Part shown: piece by piece, positions 8,655-16,667 of the stretch
Layout: each line of letters begins with the position of its first letter
Position numbering within the stretch: the first letter of the stretch is position 1
NCBI RefSeq assembly: GCF_040112705.1
Contig: NZ_CP157804.1
Coordinates: 1,428,501 to 1,492,500 of the forward strand
Origin: Flagellimonas sp. MMG031
GTDB taxonomy: Bacteria; Bacteroidota; Bacteroidia; Flavobacteriales; Flavobacteriaceae
Direction: 5' to 3'
Length of the DNA stretch: 64,000 bases
Program-made: the position numbers and the translations under genes
The notes under the pieces: generated by a model
Told to the model about the DNA's origin: nothing
Databases searched by the model: none
What the model saw: only the letters and a program-made list of their open reading frames with translations

Positions 8655-8990
8655 ATGGCAGTAACACATACTTCGGAAATCACTTTAAAAGTAGGATTGG
8701 ACGAGAACCGAGTTCCCGAGGAATTGAAATGGTCGGCACAGGATGGTGGCATCAACGAAGAGGAGGCCAAAGCCATGCTATTGTCCGTTTGGGACAGCAA
8801 CAACCAAGAATCCCTCAAAATAGATTTATGGACCAAGGATATGCCGGTGGACGAGATGAAGGTGTTCTTTCATCAAACCTTGGTGACGATGGCCGATACC
8901 TTCTACAAAGCGACCCAAGACGAAAAAATGACGGCTACGATGAAGGATTTCTGTGATTATTTCGCGGAAAAGCTGGAATTGAAAAAATAA
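8655..8990 (+). CDS. gldC: Gliding motility protein GldC
   Basis: A 111-residue soluble protein encoded immediately after gldB (stop TAA then ATG), as in Flavobacterium johnsoniae. The sequence opens with the family pattern SEITLKVGLDENRVPE and has no signal peptide. GldC is accessory: it improves gliding but is not essential in F. johnsoniae. Translational coupling with gldB is likely. It converges with the membrane protein at 8995, with four bases between the stops. Confidence 0.93.
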   Translation: MAVTHTSEITLKVGLDENRVPEELKWSAQDGGINEEEAKAMLLSVWDSNNQESLKIDLWTKDMPVDEMKVFFHQTLVTMADTFYKATQDEKMTATMKDFCDYFAEKLELKK

Positions 8991-8994
8991 CGCA

Positions 8995-9495
8995 TTAGAC
9001 CAAGGGTTCATCAAGGCGATTAAATTTTACTTTTTCCGCTCCCTGAAGGTTTAATGCCGCCTCAATTTTCTGTTTGGTGGGGCGTTGCAGAAAAAGATAA
9101 AGCAGTAAGAACGCACCGATAATCAAATACAATAGATTTTGGGTGTTCCCAAAAATCACGATGCTGAAAAGTGATGCTCCTTCCAATAGTGCGTATTTGA
9201 TAATGGAAGCTGTCTGGAATTTCGCCAGTTTGGACCTGAGTCCTTCATTTTGGGGTATGGAGGCCACTATTTTTTTAAAAATAAGGTCGCTAACATAAAT
9301 GCTGGCGAGGGCCACTATGGGGACTATGGCCAAAAAGACATCATTGGAATCCGAAACCAAAAGTTTTGGATCATCGTTGTTGAAATAAAAAAGTGCCCCA
9401 AGTATAATGGGGGTCACGGCAATGCCCATGTGCAAAAAGGACATCAGTTTTATAAAACCGGCCGGCGTAAATTTACTGGTAGGATTTTGGGTCAT
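8995..9495 (-). CDS. Small four-helix membrane protein, unknown
   Basis: A 166-residue protein with four predicted membrane segments: about residues 18-38, 50-70, 95-115 and 118-136. The ends are polar and cytosolic-looking, with LNLQGAEKVKFNRLDEP at the C-terminus. No enzyme motif is visible. It is probably an uncharacterised flavobacterial inner-membrane protein. It is separated from the upstream pirin gene by a strong terminator, so it is likely expressed from its own promoter. Confidence 0.75.
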   Translation of the reverse strand: MTQNPTSKFTPAGFIKLMSFLHMGIAVTPIILGALFYFNNDDPKLLVSDSNDVFLAIVPIVALASIYVSDLIFKKIVASIPQNEGLRSKLAKFQTASIIKYALLEGASLFSIVIFGNTQNLLYLIIGAFLLLYLFLQRPTKQKIEAALNLQGAEKVKFNRLDEPLV

Positions 9496-9526
9496 GGTTA
9501 ATAGTGTTTATGACCCTAAAATAAGC

Positions 9527-9554
9527 AAAAAGCCCCTAAAAAGGGGCTTTTTTT
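9527..9554 (-). terminator. Terminator after the pirin gene
   Basis: A GC-rich stem (9531-9537 with 9542-9548, loop of four A) has A-runs before and T-runs after, so it can work on both strands. By position it ends the leftward pirin transcript at 9565. Confidence 0.85.
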
Positions 9555-9564
9555 AAAGGATGGC

Positions 9565-10293
9565 CTAACGTCCAATTTGATCTAGGCTCATCGGAACTTC
9601 CATTAGCAAGACCCTGCTCTCGGTAATCGATGTAAAGTTAAATGCATCGGTGTCCCAAATTCCAAAACCGTCCCGTTTGTCCAATTTTTGGCCATTAATT
9701 TCCACTTCTCCTTCCAGAATAAAGGCATACACCCCGTTTCCTTCTTTTTTGATTTCATACGAATCGGTGACACCTGCCTCAAATTTCCCTAGATGGAACC
9801 AAGCATCTTGGTATACCCAAACACCATTGTCCTCTGGATTTGGGGAAAGAACCTGGTAAAAGGTGTTCTCCTTTTCAATATCCCGAATGGAAATCTGGTC
9901 GTATCGTGGTTCCACATTACGTTTGTTAGGGAAGACCCATATCTGCAAGAACTTGACCTCTTGGTCATCATTCTTGTTGTACTCGCTATGCTGTATTCCG
10001 GTTCCAGCACTCATCACTTGGACATCACCTTGTTTGATGGTCTTCGTGTTTCCCATGCTGTCTTTATGTTCCAAGTCACCCTCCAAGGGAATGGAAATAA
10101 TCTCCATATTATCGTGTGGATGGGTTCCAAAGCCCTTTCCAGGGGCTACTCGGTCATCGTTGAGCACTCGCAGCACACCAAAGTTCATACGCTCAGGATT
10201 ATGGTATCCCGCAAAGCTAAAAGTGTGGTGCGAATTCAACCAGCCATGGTCGGCATGGCCTCGTGTTGCTGCTTTATGTAAAACGGATTTCAT
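9565..10293 (-). CDS. Pirin-family bicupin protein (YhhW-like)
   Basis: A 242-residue bicupin. The N-terminal cupin has the metal-binding pattern of pirins (GFGTHPHDNMEIISIPLEG, then AGTGIQHSEYN). The C-terminal cupin is shorter and lacks the His set, as is usual. E. coli YhhW of this family has quercetin 2,3-dioxygenase activity in vitro; the physiological role is unclear. The neighbouring AraC gene is on the same strand 91 bp upstream and could control it, but this is only suggested by position. Confidence 0.88.
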   Translation of the reverse strand: MKSVLHKAATRGHADHGWLNSHHTFSFAGYHNPERMNFGVLRVLNDDRVAPGKGFGTHPHDNMEIISIPLEGDLEHKDSMGNTKTIKQGDVQVMSAGTGIQHSEYNKNDDQEVKFLQIWVFPNKRNVEPRYDQISIRDIEKENTFYQVLSPNPEDNGVWVYQDAWFHLGKFEAGVTDSYEIKKEGNGVYAFILEGEVEINGQKLDKRDGFGIWDTDAFNFTSITESRVLLMEVPMSLDQIGR

Positions 10294-10384
10294 ATGCTTT
10301 TAGATTTTTGTTTGATACAAAGATCTTCACAAACAAGGGATAATACCATATAAAAATACGGGAAGGACTTATGAAAATCCGATA

Positions 10385-11251
10385 TCAGACACTTTGTTTG
10401 AACTTGCTGGGTGCCAAGCCCGTACAGGTTTTGAAGAAGGCACTGAAGTTGGCTGGTTCGGAGAACCCCAATTCAAAGGCAATTTCTTTGTTGGAAAGCG
10501 TTGTGAAGTAAAGCATACGTTTGGCCGCGGTGGTCAACCGGCTTTGTATGTGCTCTTTTGCGGTTTTACCTGTCAACGATTTCACCACTCGGTTCAAGTG
10601 GTCTGGGGTAATGTTCAGGGCATCGGCATAGGCCGAAGCATGGTGCCATTCCTTATAGTTTTGGTTCACCAATCGCTTAAAATTTCGAACGAGGGAACCT
10701 CCCGATTCCATAGTCTGCACGTCCAACTGGTTGAGCGAACATAAATGATGGCACGAGATCAGTATGAGTTTGAGCAATGCCCCGATGGCGTCATAGTTAT
10801 AGGCATGTCCAGAACCCATGAACTCCATCATGTCCATGGCGTAGCGGTCAATTTTTGCCATTTCTGCCTTGCTAAGTTCCAAAGGAGGGGTGCTGCCAAA
10901 ATCATTAAAAAGATTGATATCCTCTATAAAATCGACCAAAATTTGGTTCATCGCCAAAAAATGGGAGGAAAACACGACGGAATAGCCTTGGGTGGGAAGC
11001 TCTTCCGTGAGTTGGTGGACTTGTCCTGGACCAATAAAATAAATCTGATTGCTGGAGAGTTCGTAGTTCTTGAAATCGATAGTGTGCCGACCCTTGCCAT
11101 TTTTTACGATCAGAATGGTGTAGAAATCATGACGATGAGGTGTATCCGGTTTTCCATCACGCTTTTTGTAAATATCCTCCATTTTGGAAATCCCAAAATC
11201 TTGGGAGCCATCTGCTCTGTTCACCTGATGATAGGTCTTTACCGTATCCAT
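10385..11251 (-). CDS. AraC-family transcriptional regulator
   Basis: A 288-residue regulator. The N-terminal half is a cupin-like sensing domain (HRHDFYTILIVKNGKGRHTIDF). The C-terminal 100 residues hold the two helix-turn-helix motifs of AraC proteins, ending in LSNKEIAFELGFSEPANFSAFFKTCTGLAPSKFK. The ligand is unknown. It sits upstream of the pirin gene on the same strand and downstream of engB. Confidence 0.9.
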   Translation of the reverse strand: MDTVKTYHQVNRADGSQDFGISKMEDIYKKRDGKPDTPHRHDFYTILIVKNGKGRHTIDFKNYELSSNQIYFIGPGQVHQLTEELPTQGYSVVFSSHFLAMNQILVDFIEDINLFNDFGSTPPLELSKAEMAKIDRYAMDMMEFMGSGHAYNYDAIGALLKLILISCHHLCSLNQLDVQTMESGGSLVRNFKRLVNQNYKEWHHASAYADALNITPDHLNRVVKSLTGKTAKEHIQSRLTTAAKRMLYFTTLSNKEIAFELGFSEPANFSAFFKTCTGLAPSKFKQSV

Positions 11252-11304
11252 GCCTTAAAGCTAGCAAGAAAACTGTTGATTTGACAGATTCTCGGAAAAT
11301 CCAA

Positions 11305-11916
11305 TCAGGTATTCCTGAAAAAGTCTTGATTAATACCATCGATAAAACCCAAAAGCTCTTCCCTTCCCATTCGGTTGCTCGATGAAGTGGTAAAATGTGG
11401 AGGTGCTGCTTCCCAAGCACCTTCCAACAATTTTTGCAGATAAGCATTCACCTGTCGTTCAATCGCATTGGGCTTTAACTTGTCCGCTTTTGTAAAAATG
11501 ATGGCAAAGGGAATCTGGTTGGTACCCAGCCATTCCATAAATTCCAGATCCACCGGTTGTGGTTCGTGGCGGATATCGACCAGAACAAAACCGCATACTA
11601 GTTGTTTGCGCTTTTGGAAATACTCGGTGATATATTTTTGAAAGGTCTTTTTGTCTTTTTTGGAGACACGGGCATAACCATATCCCGGCAAGTCCACCAA
11701 AAACCAATTGTTGTTGATCTTAAAGTGGTTGATGAGCTGTGTTTTGCCCGGTCTGCCCGAGGTTTTGGCCAACGCTTTGCGTTCTACCAGCATATTGATC
11801 AGGGAAGATTTCCCCACATTGGACCTTCCTATAAACGCATATTCGGGCAACGGTTCATTGGGACATTTGGCAACATTGGAGTTGCTCATTACAAAATCTG
11901 CCGAGGTGATTTTCAT
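11305..11916 (-). CDS. engB: Ribosome-biogenesis GTPase YsxC/EngB
   Basis: A 203-residue GTPase for assembly of the large ribosomal subunit. G1 is GRSNVGKSS (about residues 30-38), G2 lies near GRPGKTQ, G3 is DLPGYGYA and G4 is TKAD. It lies two bases downstream of the alpha/beta hydrolase gene, so the two form an operon. They point away from mraZ. Confidence 0.95.
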   Translation of the reverse strand: MKITSADFVMSNSNVAKCPNEPLPEYAFIGRSNVGKSSLINMLVERKALAKTSGRPGKTQLINHFKINNNWFLVDLPGYGYARVSKKDKKTFQKYITEYFQKRKQLVCGFVLVDIRHEPQPVDLEFMEWLGTNQIPFAIIFTKADKLKPNAIERQVNAYLQKLLEGAWEAAPPHFTTSSSNRMGREELLGFIDGINQDFFRNT

Positions 11917-11918
11917 GC

Positions 11919-12683
11919 CTAGAAGTTACGCTTTTTCAGCCAAGCTTCCAGAATTCGGTTAAAGTCATTGGGGTGCTCCATCATAGGGGCGTGGCCACAT
12001 TTTTCTATCCAAAATAGGTCGGAGTCCGGTAAAAGCTCGTGGAATTCCTTGGCCACGTTTGGCGGGGTAACCGTATCGTTCTCTCCCCAAATAATACAGG
12101 TTGGCGTGTGCATATGTGGTAAATCCTTTGCCATGTTGTGGCGAATTGCACTCTTGGCAATGGCCAACGTTTTTACCAGTTTCATCCGATCGTTTACCGT
12201 TGCAAACACTTCATCTACAATCTCCTTGGTGGCTACTTTTGGGTCGTAGAAAACATCCTCTGCCTTTTTCTTGATAAACTCATAGTCACCACGCTTTGGG
12301 TAACCATCGCCCATGGCACTTTCATAGAGTCCGGAACTACCCGTAATTACCAACGCCTTGACCATTTTCGGGAACATTTTGGTATGCAAAAGCCCGATGT
12401 GTCCACCAAGTGAGTTACCTAATAGAATAACATCCTTTAGTCCTTTGTGCTCAATGAAACCCTCCAGAAAATTGGCAAAATTCTTTACCGTGGTCTTTAG
12501 AAGGGGCATGTCGTAAATAGGTAATTCGGGGATTAGAACCTTGTAGCCCTTTTGAGGGAAATATTCAGAAACGCCTTGGAAGTTGCTCAATCCTCCCATC
12601 AAACCGTGTAATATGATCATGGGAGTACCTTCTCCCTTTTCTATATAGCGGTATTTCCCGTCCTCAATTAAGTGCTCTTCCAT
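11919..12683 (-). CDS. Alpha/beta hydrolase
   Basis: A 254-residue soluble alpha/beta-hydrolase. It has HGLMGGLSNF (oxyanion loop), nucleophile elbow GNSLGGH with Ser near residue 92, an acid in WGENDTVTP and a His in CGHAPMMEHP. The fold is that of esterases and C-C bond hydrolases; the substrate cannot be inferred. It is co-transcribed with engB and divergent from mraZ. Confidence 0.88.
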   Translation of the reverse strand: MEEHLIEDGKYRYIEKGEGTPMIILHGLMGGLSNFQGVSEYFPQKGYKVLIPELPIYDMPLLKTTVKNFANFLEGFIEHKGLKDVILLGNSLGGHIGLLHTKMFPKMVKALVITGSSGLYESAMGDGYPKRGDYEFIKKKAEDVFYDPKVATKEIVDEVFATVNDRMKLVKTLAIAKSAIRHNMAKDLPHMHTPTCIIWGENDTVTPPNVAKEFHELLPDSDLFWIEKCGHAPMMEHPNDFNRILEAWLKKRNF

Positions 12684-12709
12684 CTATAGTCAGTTGGTAC
12701 TAAGAGGGG

Positions 12710-12717
12710 CAAATATA
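12710..12717 (-). promoter_or_regulatory. -7 element for the hydrolase-engB operon
   Basis: On the minus strand the sequence reads TATATTTG, an exact TAnnTTTG match, 27 bases upstream of the hydrolase ATG. A TTTG lies about 14 bases further upstream, closer than usual, so the -33 part is doubtful. Confidence 0.5.
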
Positions 12718-12853
12718 GGAATTTCATATCACAAAGATTTTAGGTTTTTAACATAACCGATAGAAGTTTTTCAATTCCGGACAAAACACATTTCCCATCA
12801 ATAAGAAAACTCAGCTTCCATTTGAGGGTAAGAAGATGTGCTTTTCGTCTAAA

Positions 12854-12902
12854 AGTGGAGAATTTATTAACAAAAGTGGTGTTTAGTGGAGAAATGTGGA
12901 AA
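12854..12902 (+). promoter_or_regulatory. MraZ box: decameric GTGG repeats
   Basis: GTGG occurs at 12876, 12886 and 12896, exactly 10 bp apart, each in an AAAGTGGTGT-like decamer; a fourth GTGG is at 12855, about two turns upstream. MraZ is known to bind such helically phased direct repeats upstream of its own gene (TGGGN repeats in E. coli, AAAGTG repeats in mycoplasmas). The array ends 10 bp before the -7 element of mraZ and covers its upstream part. Bound MraZ would therefore block the promoter, giving autorepression of the dcw cluster. Confidence 0.75.
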
Positions 12903-12911
12903 TAAAATCTA

Positions 12912-12919
12912 TATATTTG
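12912..12919 (+). promoter_or_regulatory. -7 element of the mraZ / dcw promoter
   Basis: TATATTTG is a perfect TAnnTTTG match, 30 bases before the GTG start of mraZ and just downstream of the MraZ-box array. It is the only convincing promoter seen ahead of the 15.6-kb cluster. Confidence 0.6.
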
Positions 12920-12948
12920 AGTTGTATTAACTAACCAATTGATTTCTA

Positions 12949-13404
12949 GTGACCCATATCATCGGACAACATGATTGCAAAGCGGACTCCAAAGGAAGGG
13001 TATTGTTGCCCATTTCTTTGAAGAATCAGCTATTGCCCGTGATCAAGGATGGGTTCGTGATCAAGCGGTCGGTATTTCAGCAGTGTTTGGAGTTGTATCC
13101 AAAGGCCGAGTTCGATGTGTTGATGCAGAAGGTGATGAAGAAAAGCAAAATCAACCGGAAGTACGATGCTTTTGTGAGAAATTTTGTGGCAGGCATGAAG
13201 GAAGTCAGTATAGATGGCGATTCCGGACGACTACAAATTCCAAAGAACCTCGTTGATTTTGCCGCGATAGATAAGGAAGTGGTGCTGAATGCGGTTTTTG
13301 ATAAAATCGAGATTTGGAACAAGGATATGTACGAAAAAGTCTTGGCGGAAGGAGAGAAGGATTATGCCGACCTGGCCGAGGAGATTTTTGACGACGATGA
13401 GTAG
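12949..13404 (+). CDS. mraZ: Transcriptional regulator MraZ
   Basis: A 151-residue DNA-binding protein, first gene of the dcw cluster, starting with GTG. It has two SpoVT/AbrB-like MraZ repeats: one in residues about 5-50 (DCKADSKGRVLLPISLKNQL) and one around 75-120 (SIDGDSGRLQIPKNLVDFA). It binds phased repeats at its own promoter, and such repeats are present just upstream. It overlaps rsmH by eight bases, so translation is probably coupled. The C-terminal tail is acidic (EIFDDDE). Confidence 0.95.
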   Translation: MTHIIGQHDCKADSKGRVLLPISLKNQLLPVIKDGFVIKRSVFQQCLELYPKAEFDVLMQKVMKKSKINRKYDAFVRNFVAGMKEVSIDGDSGRLQIPKNLVDFAAIDKEVVLNAVFDKIEIWNKDMYEKVLAEGEKDYADLAEEIFDDDE

Positions 13405-14299
13405 TGCATACCACAATCCGGTGCTGTTGCATGAGTCGGTTGACGGATTGAACATAAAAAAAGATGGAGTGTATGTGGATGTCACCTTTGGTGGTGGAGG
13501 GCACTCCAAAGAAATTTTGAAAAGATTGGGCGATGGCGGAAAATTGTTCGCCTTTGATCAAGATGAAGACGCTTTGCAGAATGCATTGGAAGATGACCGG
13601 TTTCAATTGATCAATCAGAACTTTCGCTACCTCAAACAGTTTTTAAAGTTCTATGGCATTCGGAAAGTTGATGGAATCTTGGCAGATTTTGGGGTTTCAT
13701 CCCATCAGTTCGATGAGGCCGAACGTGGTTTTTCCATCCGTTTTAATGCGGACTTGGATATGCGGATGGACAAAAGCAGTGAACTATCGGCCTATCAGGT
13801 GGTGAACACCTATTCCCAAGAAGATTTAGCATCGGTTCTTTTTCAATATGGCGAGTTGCGAAATGCCAACGCCATGGCCAAGACCATAGTTGAGGCAAGG
13901 TCGGAAGAGCCCATAAAAACTACGGATGACCTTAAAAAGGTGTTGAGCAGGTTTTTGCCCAAAATGAAAGAGAATAAAATTTTGGCGCAGATCTATCAGG
14001 CCATCCGGATTGAGGTCAACCAAGAGATTGAGGTGCTCAAGGAATTTTTTGAGCAGGTGCCGGAGGTGTTGAAGGAAGGTGGGAGATTGAGCGTCATCAG
14101 CTATCACTCTTTGGAGGATAGATTGGCCAAACGATTCATCCGGGCAGGAAGATTCGATGGCGAGCCGGAAAAGGATTTTTATGGAAACATTGATGTGCCC
14201 TTAAAAAAAGTCGGAGGATTGATTACGCCATCAGCAGAAGAGATAGCCCAAAATAATAGGGCACGAAGTGCAAAGCTTCGGATTGCGGAGCGCATATAG
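13397..14299 (+). CDS. rsmH: 16S rRNA (cytosine-1402-N4) methyltransferase
   Basis: A 300-residue SAM-dependent methyltransferase. The ATG at 13397, inside the end of mraZ, starts SSAYHNPVLLHESVDGL, the family N-terminus; the longer open frame upstream has no homology-like sequence. It shows the SAM motif DVTFGGGGHSKEIL, the FADFGVSSHQFD block (LADFGVSSHQFD) and the C-terminal SYHSLEDRLAKRF motif. It modifies C1402 in the decoding centre of the small subunit. Confidence 0.95.
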   Translation: MSSAYHNPVLLHESVDGLNIKKDGVYVDVTFGGGGHSKEILKRLGDGGKLFAFDQDEDALQNALEDDRFQLINQNFRYLKQFLKFYGIRKVDGILADFGVSSHQFDEAERGFSIRFNADLDMRMDKSSELSAYQVVNTYSQEDLASVLFQYGELRNANAMAKTIVEARSEEPIKTTDDLKKVLSRFLPKMKENKILAQIYQAIRIEVNQEIEVLKEFFEQVPEVLKEGGRLSVISYHSLEDRLAKRFIRAGRFDGEPEKDFYGNIDVPLKKVGGLITPSAEEIAQNNRARSAKLRIAERI

Positions 14300-14303
14300 C
14301 TAG

Positions 14304-14322
14304 ATTCCCGCCTACGTGGGAA
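14304..14322. repeat. dRS3-like intergenic palindrome
   Basis: Between rsmH and ftsL lies ATTCCC, eight bases, then GGGAAC, forming a 7-bp stem (14305-14311 with 14316-14322, one G-T pair). This resembles the short ATTCCC-N8-GGGAAT palindromes dispersed in many bacteria. Only one copy was seen in this window, so its repeat status is inferred from general knowledge. Confidence 0.45.
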
Positions 14323-14340
14323 CGATAAAACGAATATGAA

Positions 14341-14658
14341 ATGAGAAAAGGATTACTGGACATACTGAAAGGAAAGTTTTTGGTGAGCGGGGATGCTCCC
14401 AAGAACTGGATGTTCCTATTGTTCGCCTCTTTCTTGGCGGCACTGATGATTTCCAGTAGTCACAATGCCGATAAAAAAGTGCTGGAGATTGCCGAGTTGA
14501 ACGAAGAGGTGAGAAAACTCAAAAGTGAGTTTTTCGAGGCCCGTTCCAGCGTGCAACAATTGAAACTCGAATCGACCTTGCGGGAAGTGGTGGCCGAAAA
14601 AGGATTGGCGCCATCACAAAACCCACCCAAAAAAATCAAAGTTAAATCAGCGGAATAG
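14341..14658 (+). CDS. ftsL: Cell-division protein FtsL-like
   Basis: A 105-residue bitopic protein: a short cytoplasmic N-terminus, one membrane helix (about residues 22-39, WMFLLFASFLAALMI), then a periplasmic coiled coil (IAELNEEVRKLKSEFFEARS). FtsL joins FtsQ and FtsB in the divisome. The assignment rests on topology and place between rsmH and ftsI. The stop overlaps the GTG start of ftsI by one base. Confidence 0.85.
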   Translation: MRKGLLDILKGKFLVSGDAPKNWMFLLFASFLAALMISSSHNADKKVLEIAELNEEVRKLKSEFFEARSSVQQLKLESTLREVVAEKGLAPSQNPPKKIKVKSAE

Positions 14659-16667
14659 TGGCCATAACCGAAAAAAATATCATGAACAGACTCTACCTCG
14701 TGGCGGGAGGCCTTCTCGTGTTGGCCATTGCCGTAGTGGTAAAGTTGGTGGATATTCAAATGGTGCAAGGCGAAAAGTACAAGGAGCTCGCCCTGAGCAA
14801 GACCGAAAAGATGTTCACCATTGAGCCCAATCGTGGAAACCTTTATTCGGAAGATGGTAGTTTGCTGGCCGCATCCGTTCCCAAATATGAGATTCGATTT
14901 GATGCCCAGACGGTCTCCCAAGAAAATTTCGAGAACTACGTGGGGGCGCTTTCCGATTCGTTGGGCAATATGTTCAATAGGCCTTCTTCTTATTATCGTC
15001 AGTTGTTCCGTAAAGCACGGGCCAATGGCAACCGCTACAAATTAGTGGCCCGAAACATTGGCTATTTGGATTATGTGCGCATCAAACAGTTTCCTTTATT
15101 CAACTTGGGTCCATACAAGGGTGGTTTTATTGAGACCCATCGTGTGGTACGTGAATATCCGTTGGGGAAAATGGCTGCCAGGAGTATTGGCTACGAGCGC
15201 GTAGATGAAAATGGGTACTATACCCGAGTTGGGTTGGACGGTGCCTTTGGGGAAACCTATTTGAGGGGCAAAGAGGGGAAGCGATTGAAGCAAAAAATAG
15301 CCAAGGGACAATGGAAGCCCGTAGGTCTGGACAATATCGTGGAGCCCAAGGATGGACTGGATGTGGTATCTACGATCGACATCAACATACAGGATATTGC
15401 CCACCACGAATTGCTAAAACAGCTCGAAAAGTATAAGGCCGACCACGGTTGTGTGGTGGTCATGGAAACGGAGACGGGTGAAATCAAGGCGATTTCCAAC
15501 TTAGGACGTACTTCCGAAGGAAAATATTATGAAAAATTGAACTATGCCGTCGGGGAATCCCACGAGCCCGGTTCTACCTTTAAATTGATGTCCATGGTGG
15601 CCGCTTTGGAAGATAAGGTGGTCGATACGAGTACCGTAATTGATACGGAAAAGGGACGTTACCGTATTTATGATGGTGTAGTAAAGGATTCCAAATGGGG
15701 CGGATACGGAAAGATTTCTGTAGCAGAGGCTTTTGCTGTTTCTTCCAACACGGCTTTTGCCAAAATCATTCATGAAAATTACAAGGAGCAGCCCGAAAAA
15801 TTCGTCAACCGTTTGATGAACATGGGCCTTCATAAAAAATTAGATCTTCCCATCATAGGCGAGGGTGACCCCGTTATTCGATACCCTGGAGATAAAGGAT
15901 GGTCCGGAATCTCTTTAGGATGGATGTCACACGGGTATGAGGTATCGCTTACTCCCATTCAGACCTTGGCCTTTTACAATGCCATTGCCAACGATGGTGC
16001 ATATGTGAAGCCCCGATTGATACAGGAAGTACGGGAGGGTAACAAGGTGGTCAAGCGATTCGACCGAGAAGTGCTCAATCCCTCTATCTGTTCCAAGGAA
16101 ACTGTAAAAAAGGCGCAACAACTTTTAAAGGATGTAGTGGAAAAGGATTATGGTACAGGCCATAAGCTATACTCCAAAAACTTTTCCATGGCCGGCAAAA
16201 CCGGTACTACGCAAAAGAATTATGTGGAGAAGAACCCTGACAAGTTGGCCTACATCTCCTCCTTTGCCGGATATTTTCCTGCAGACAACCCCAAGTATTC
16301 CTGTATCGTGGTAATCCATGAGCCGGATAAGGAAGAGGGCTACTACGGAGCCGATGTATCGGGTCCCGTATTCAAGTCCATGGCGCAAAAGATACATGCC
16401 ATTTCGCCCATGGTCGATGAGGTGGACAGCAAACAGATAGAGGACGAAAAGCTGGATGAAGCCTACAAACAATACTTTGCCCAAGTGCAGAAAAAGCACA
16501 GTACAGTCCCCAATCTTCGAGGAATGAGCGGAATGGATGCCGTTTCACTGTTGGAAAATTTGGGAATAGAAGTGGAGGTGCACGGTAATGGAAAGGTTAA
16601 AAATCAATCAGTGAATCAAGGGACCAGCATCAAACAGGTCAAAAAAATAGTATTGGAGCTTTCATGA
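14658..16667 (+). CDS. ftsI: Septal peptidoglycan transpeptidase (class B PBP) with PASTA domain
   Basis: A 669-residue division-specific transpeptidase. One membrane helix near residues 12-32 is followed by the PBP dimerisation domain and the transpeptidase domain. The catalytic Ser is S306 in STFK, with SSN near 364 and KTGT near 514. A PASTA domain occupies the last 65 residues (VPNLRGMSGMDAVSLLENL), which proteobacterial FtsI lacks. GTG at 14658 overlaps ftsL; ATG at residue 9 is an alternative. murE starts four bases before its end. Confidence 0.95.
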   Translation: MAITEKNIMNRLYLVAGGLLVLAIAVVVKLVDIQMVQGEKYKELALSKTEKMFTIEPNRGNLYSEDGSLLAASVPKYEIRFDAQTVSQENFENYVGALSDSLGNMFNRPSSYYRQLFRKARANGNRYKLVARNIGYLDYVRIKQFPLFNLGPYKGGFIETHRVVREYPLGKMAARSIGYERVDENGYYTRVGLDGAFGETYLRGKEGKRLKQKIAKGQWKPVGLDNIVEPKDGLDVVSTIDINIQDIAHHELLKQLEKYKADHGCVVVMETETGEIKAISNLGRTSEGKYYEKLNYAVGESHEPGSTFKLMSMVAALEDKVVDTSTVIDTEKGRYRIYDGVVKDSKWGGYGKISVAEAFAVSSNTAFAKIIHENYKEQPEKFVNRLMNMGLHKKLDLPIIGEGDPVIRYPGDKGWSGISLGWMSHGYEVSLTPIQTLAFYNAIANDGAYVKPRLIQEVREGNKVVKRFDREVLNPSICSKETVKKAQQLLKDVVEKDYGTGHKLYSKNFSMAGKTGTTQKNYVEKNPDKLAYISSFAGYFPADNPKYSCIVVIHEPDKEEGYYGADVSGPVFKSMAQKIHAISPMVDEVDSKQIEDEKLDEAYKQYFAQVQKKHSTVPNLRGMSGMDAVSLLENLGIEVEVHGNGKVKNQSVNQGTSIKQVKKIVLELS

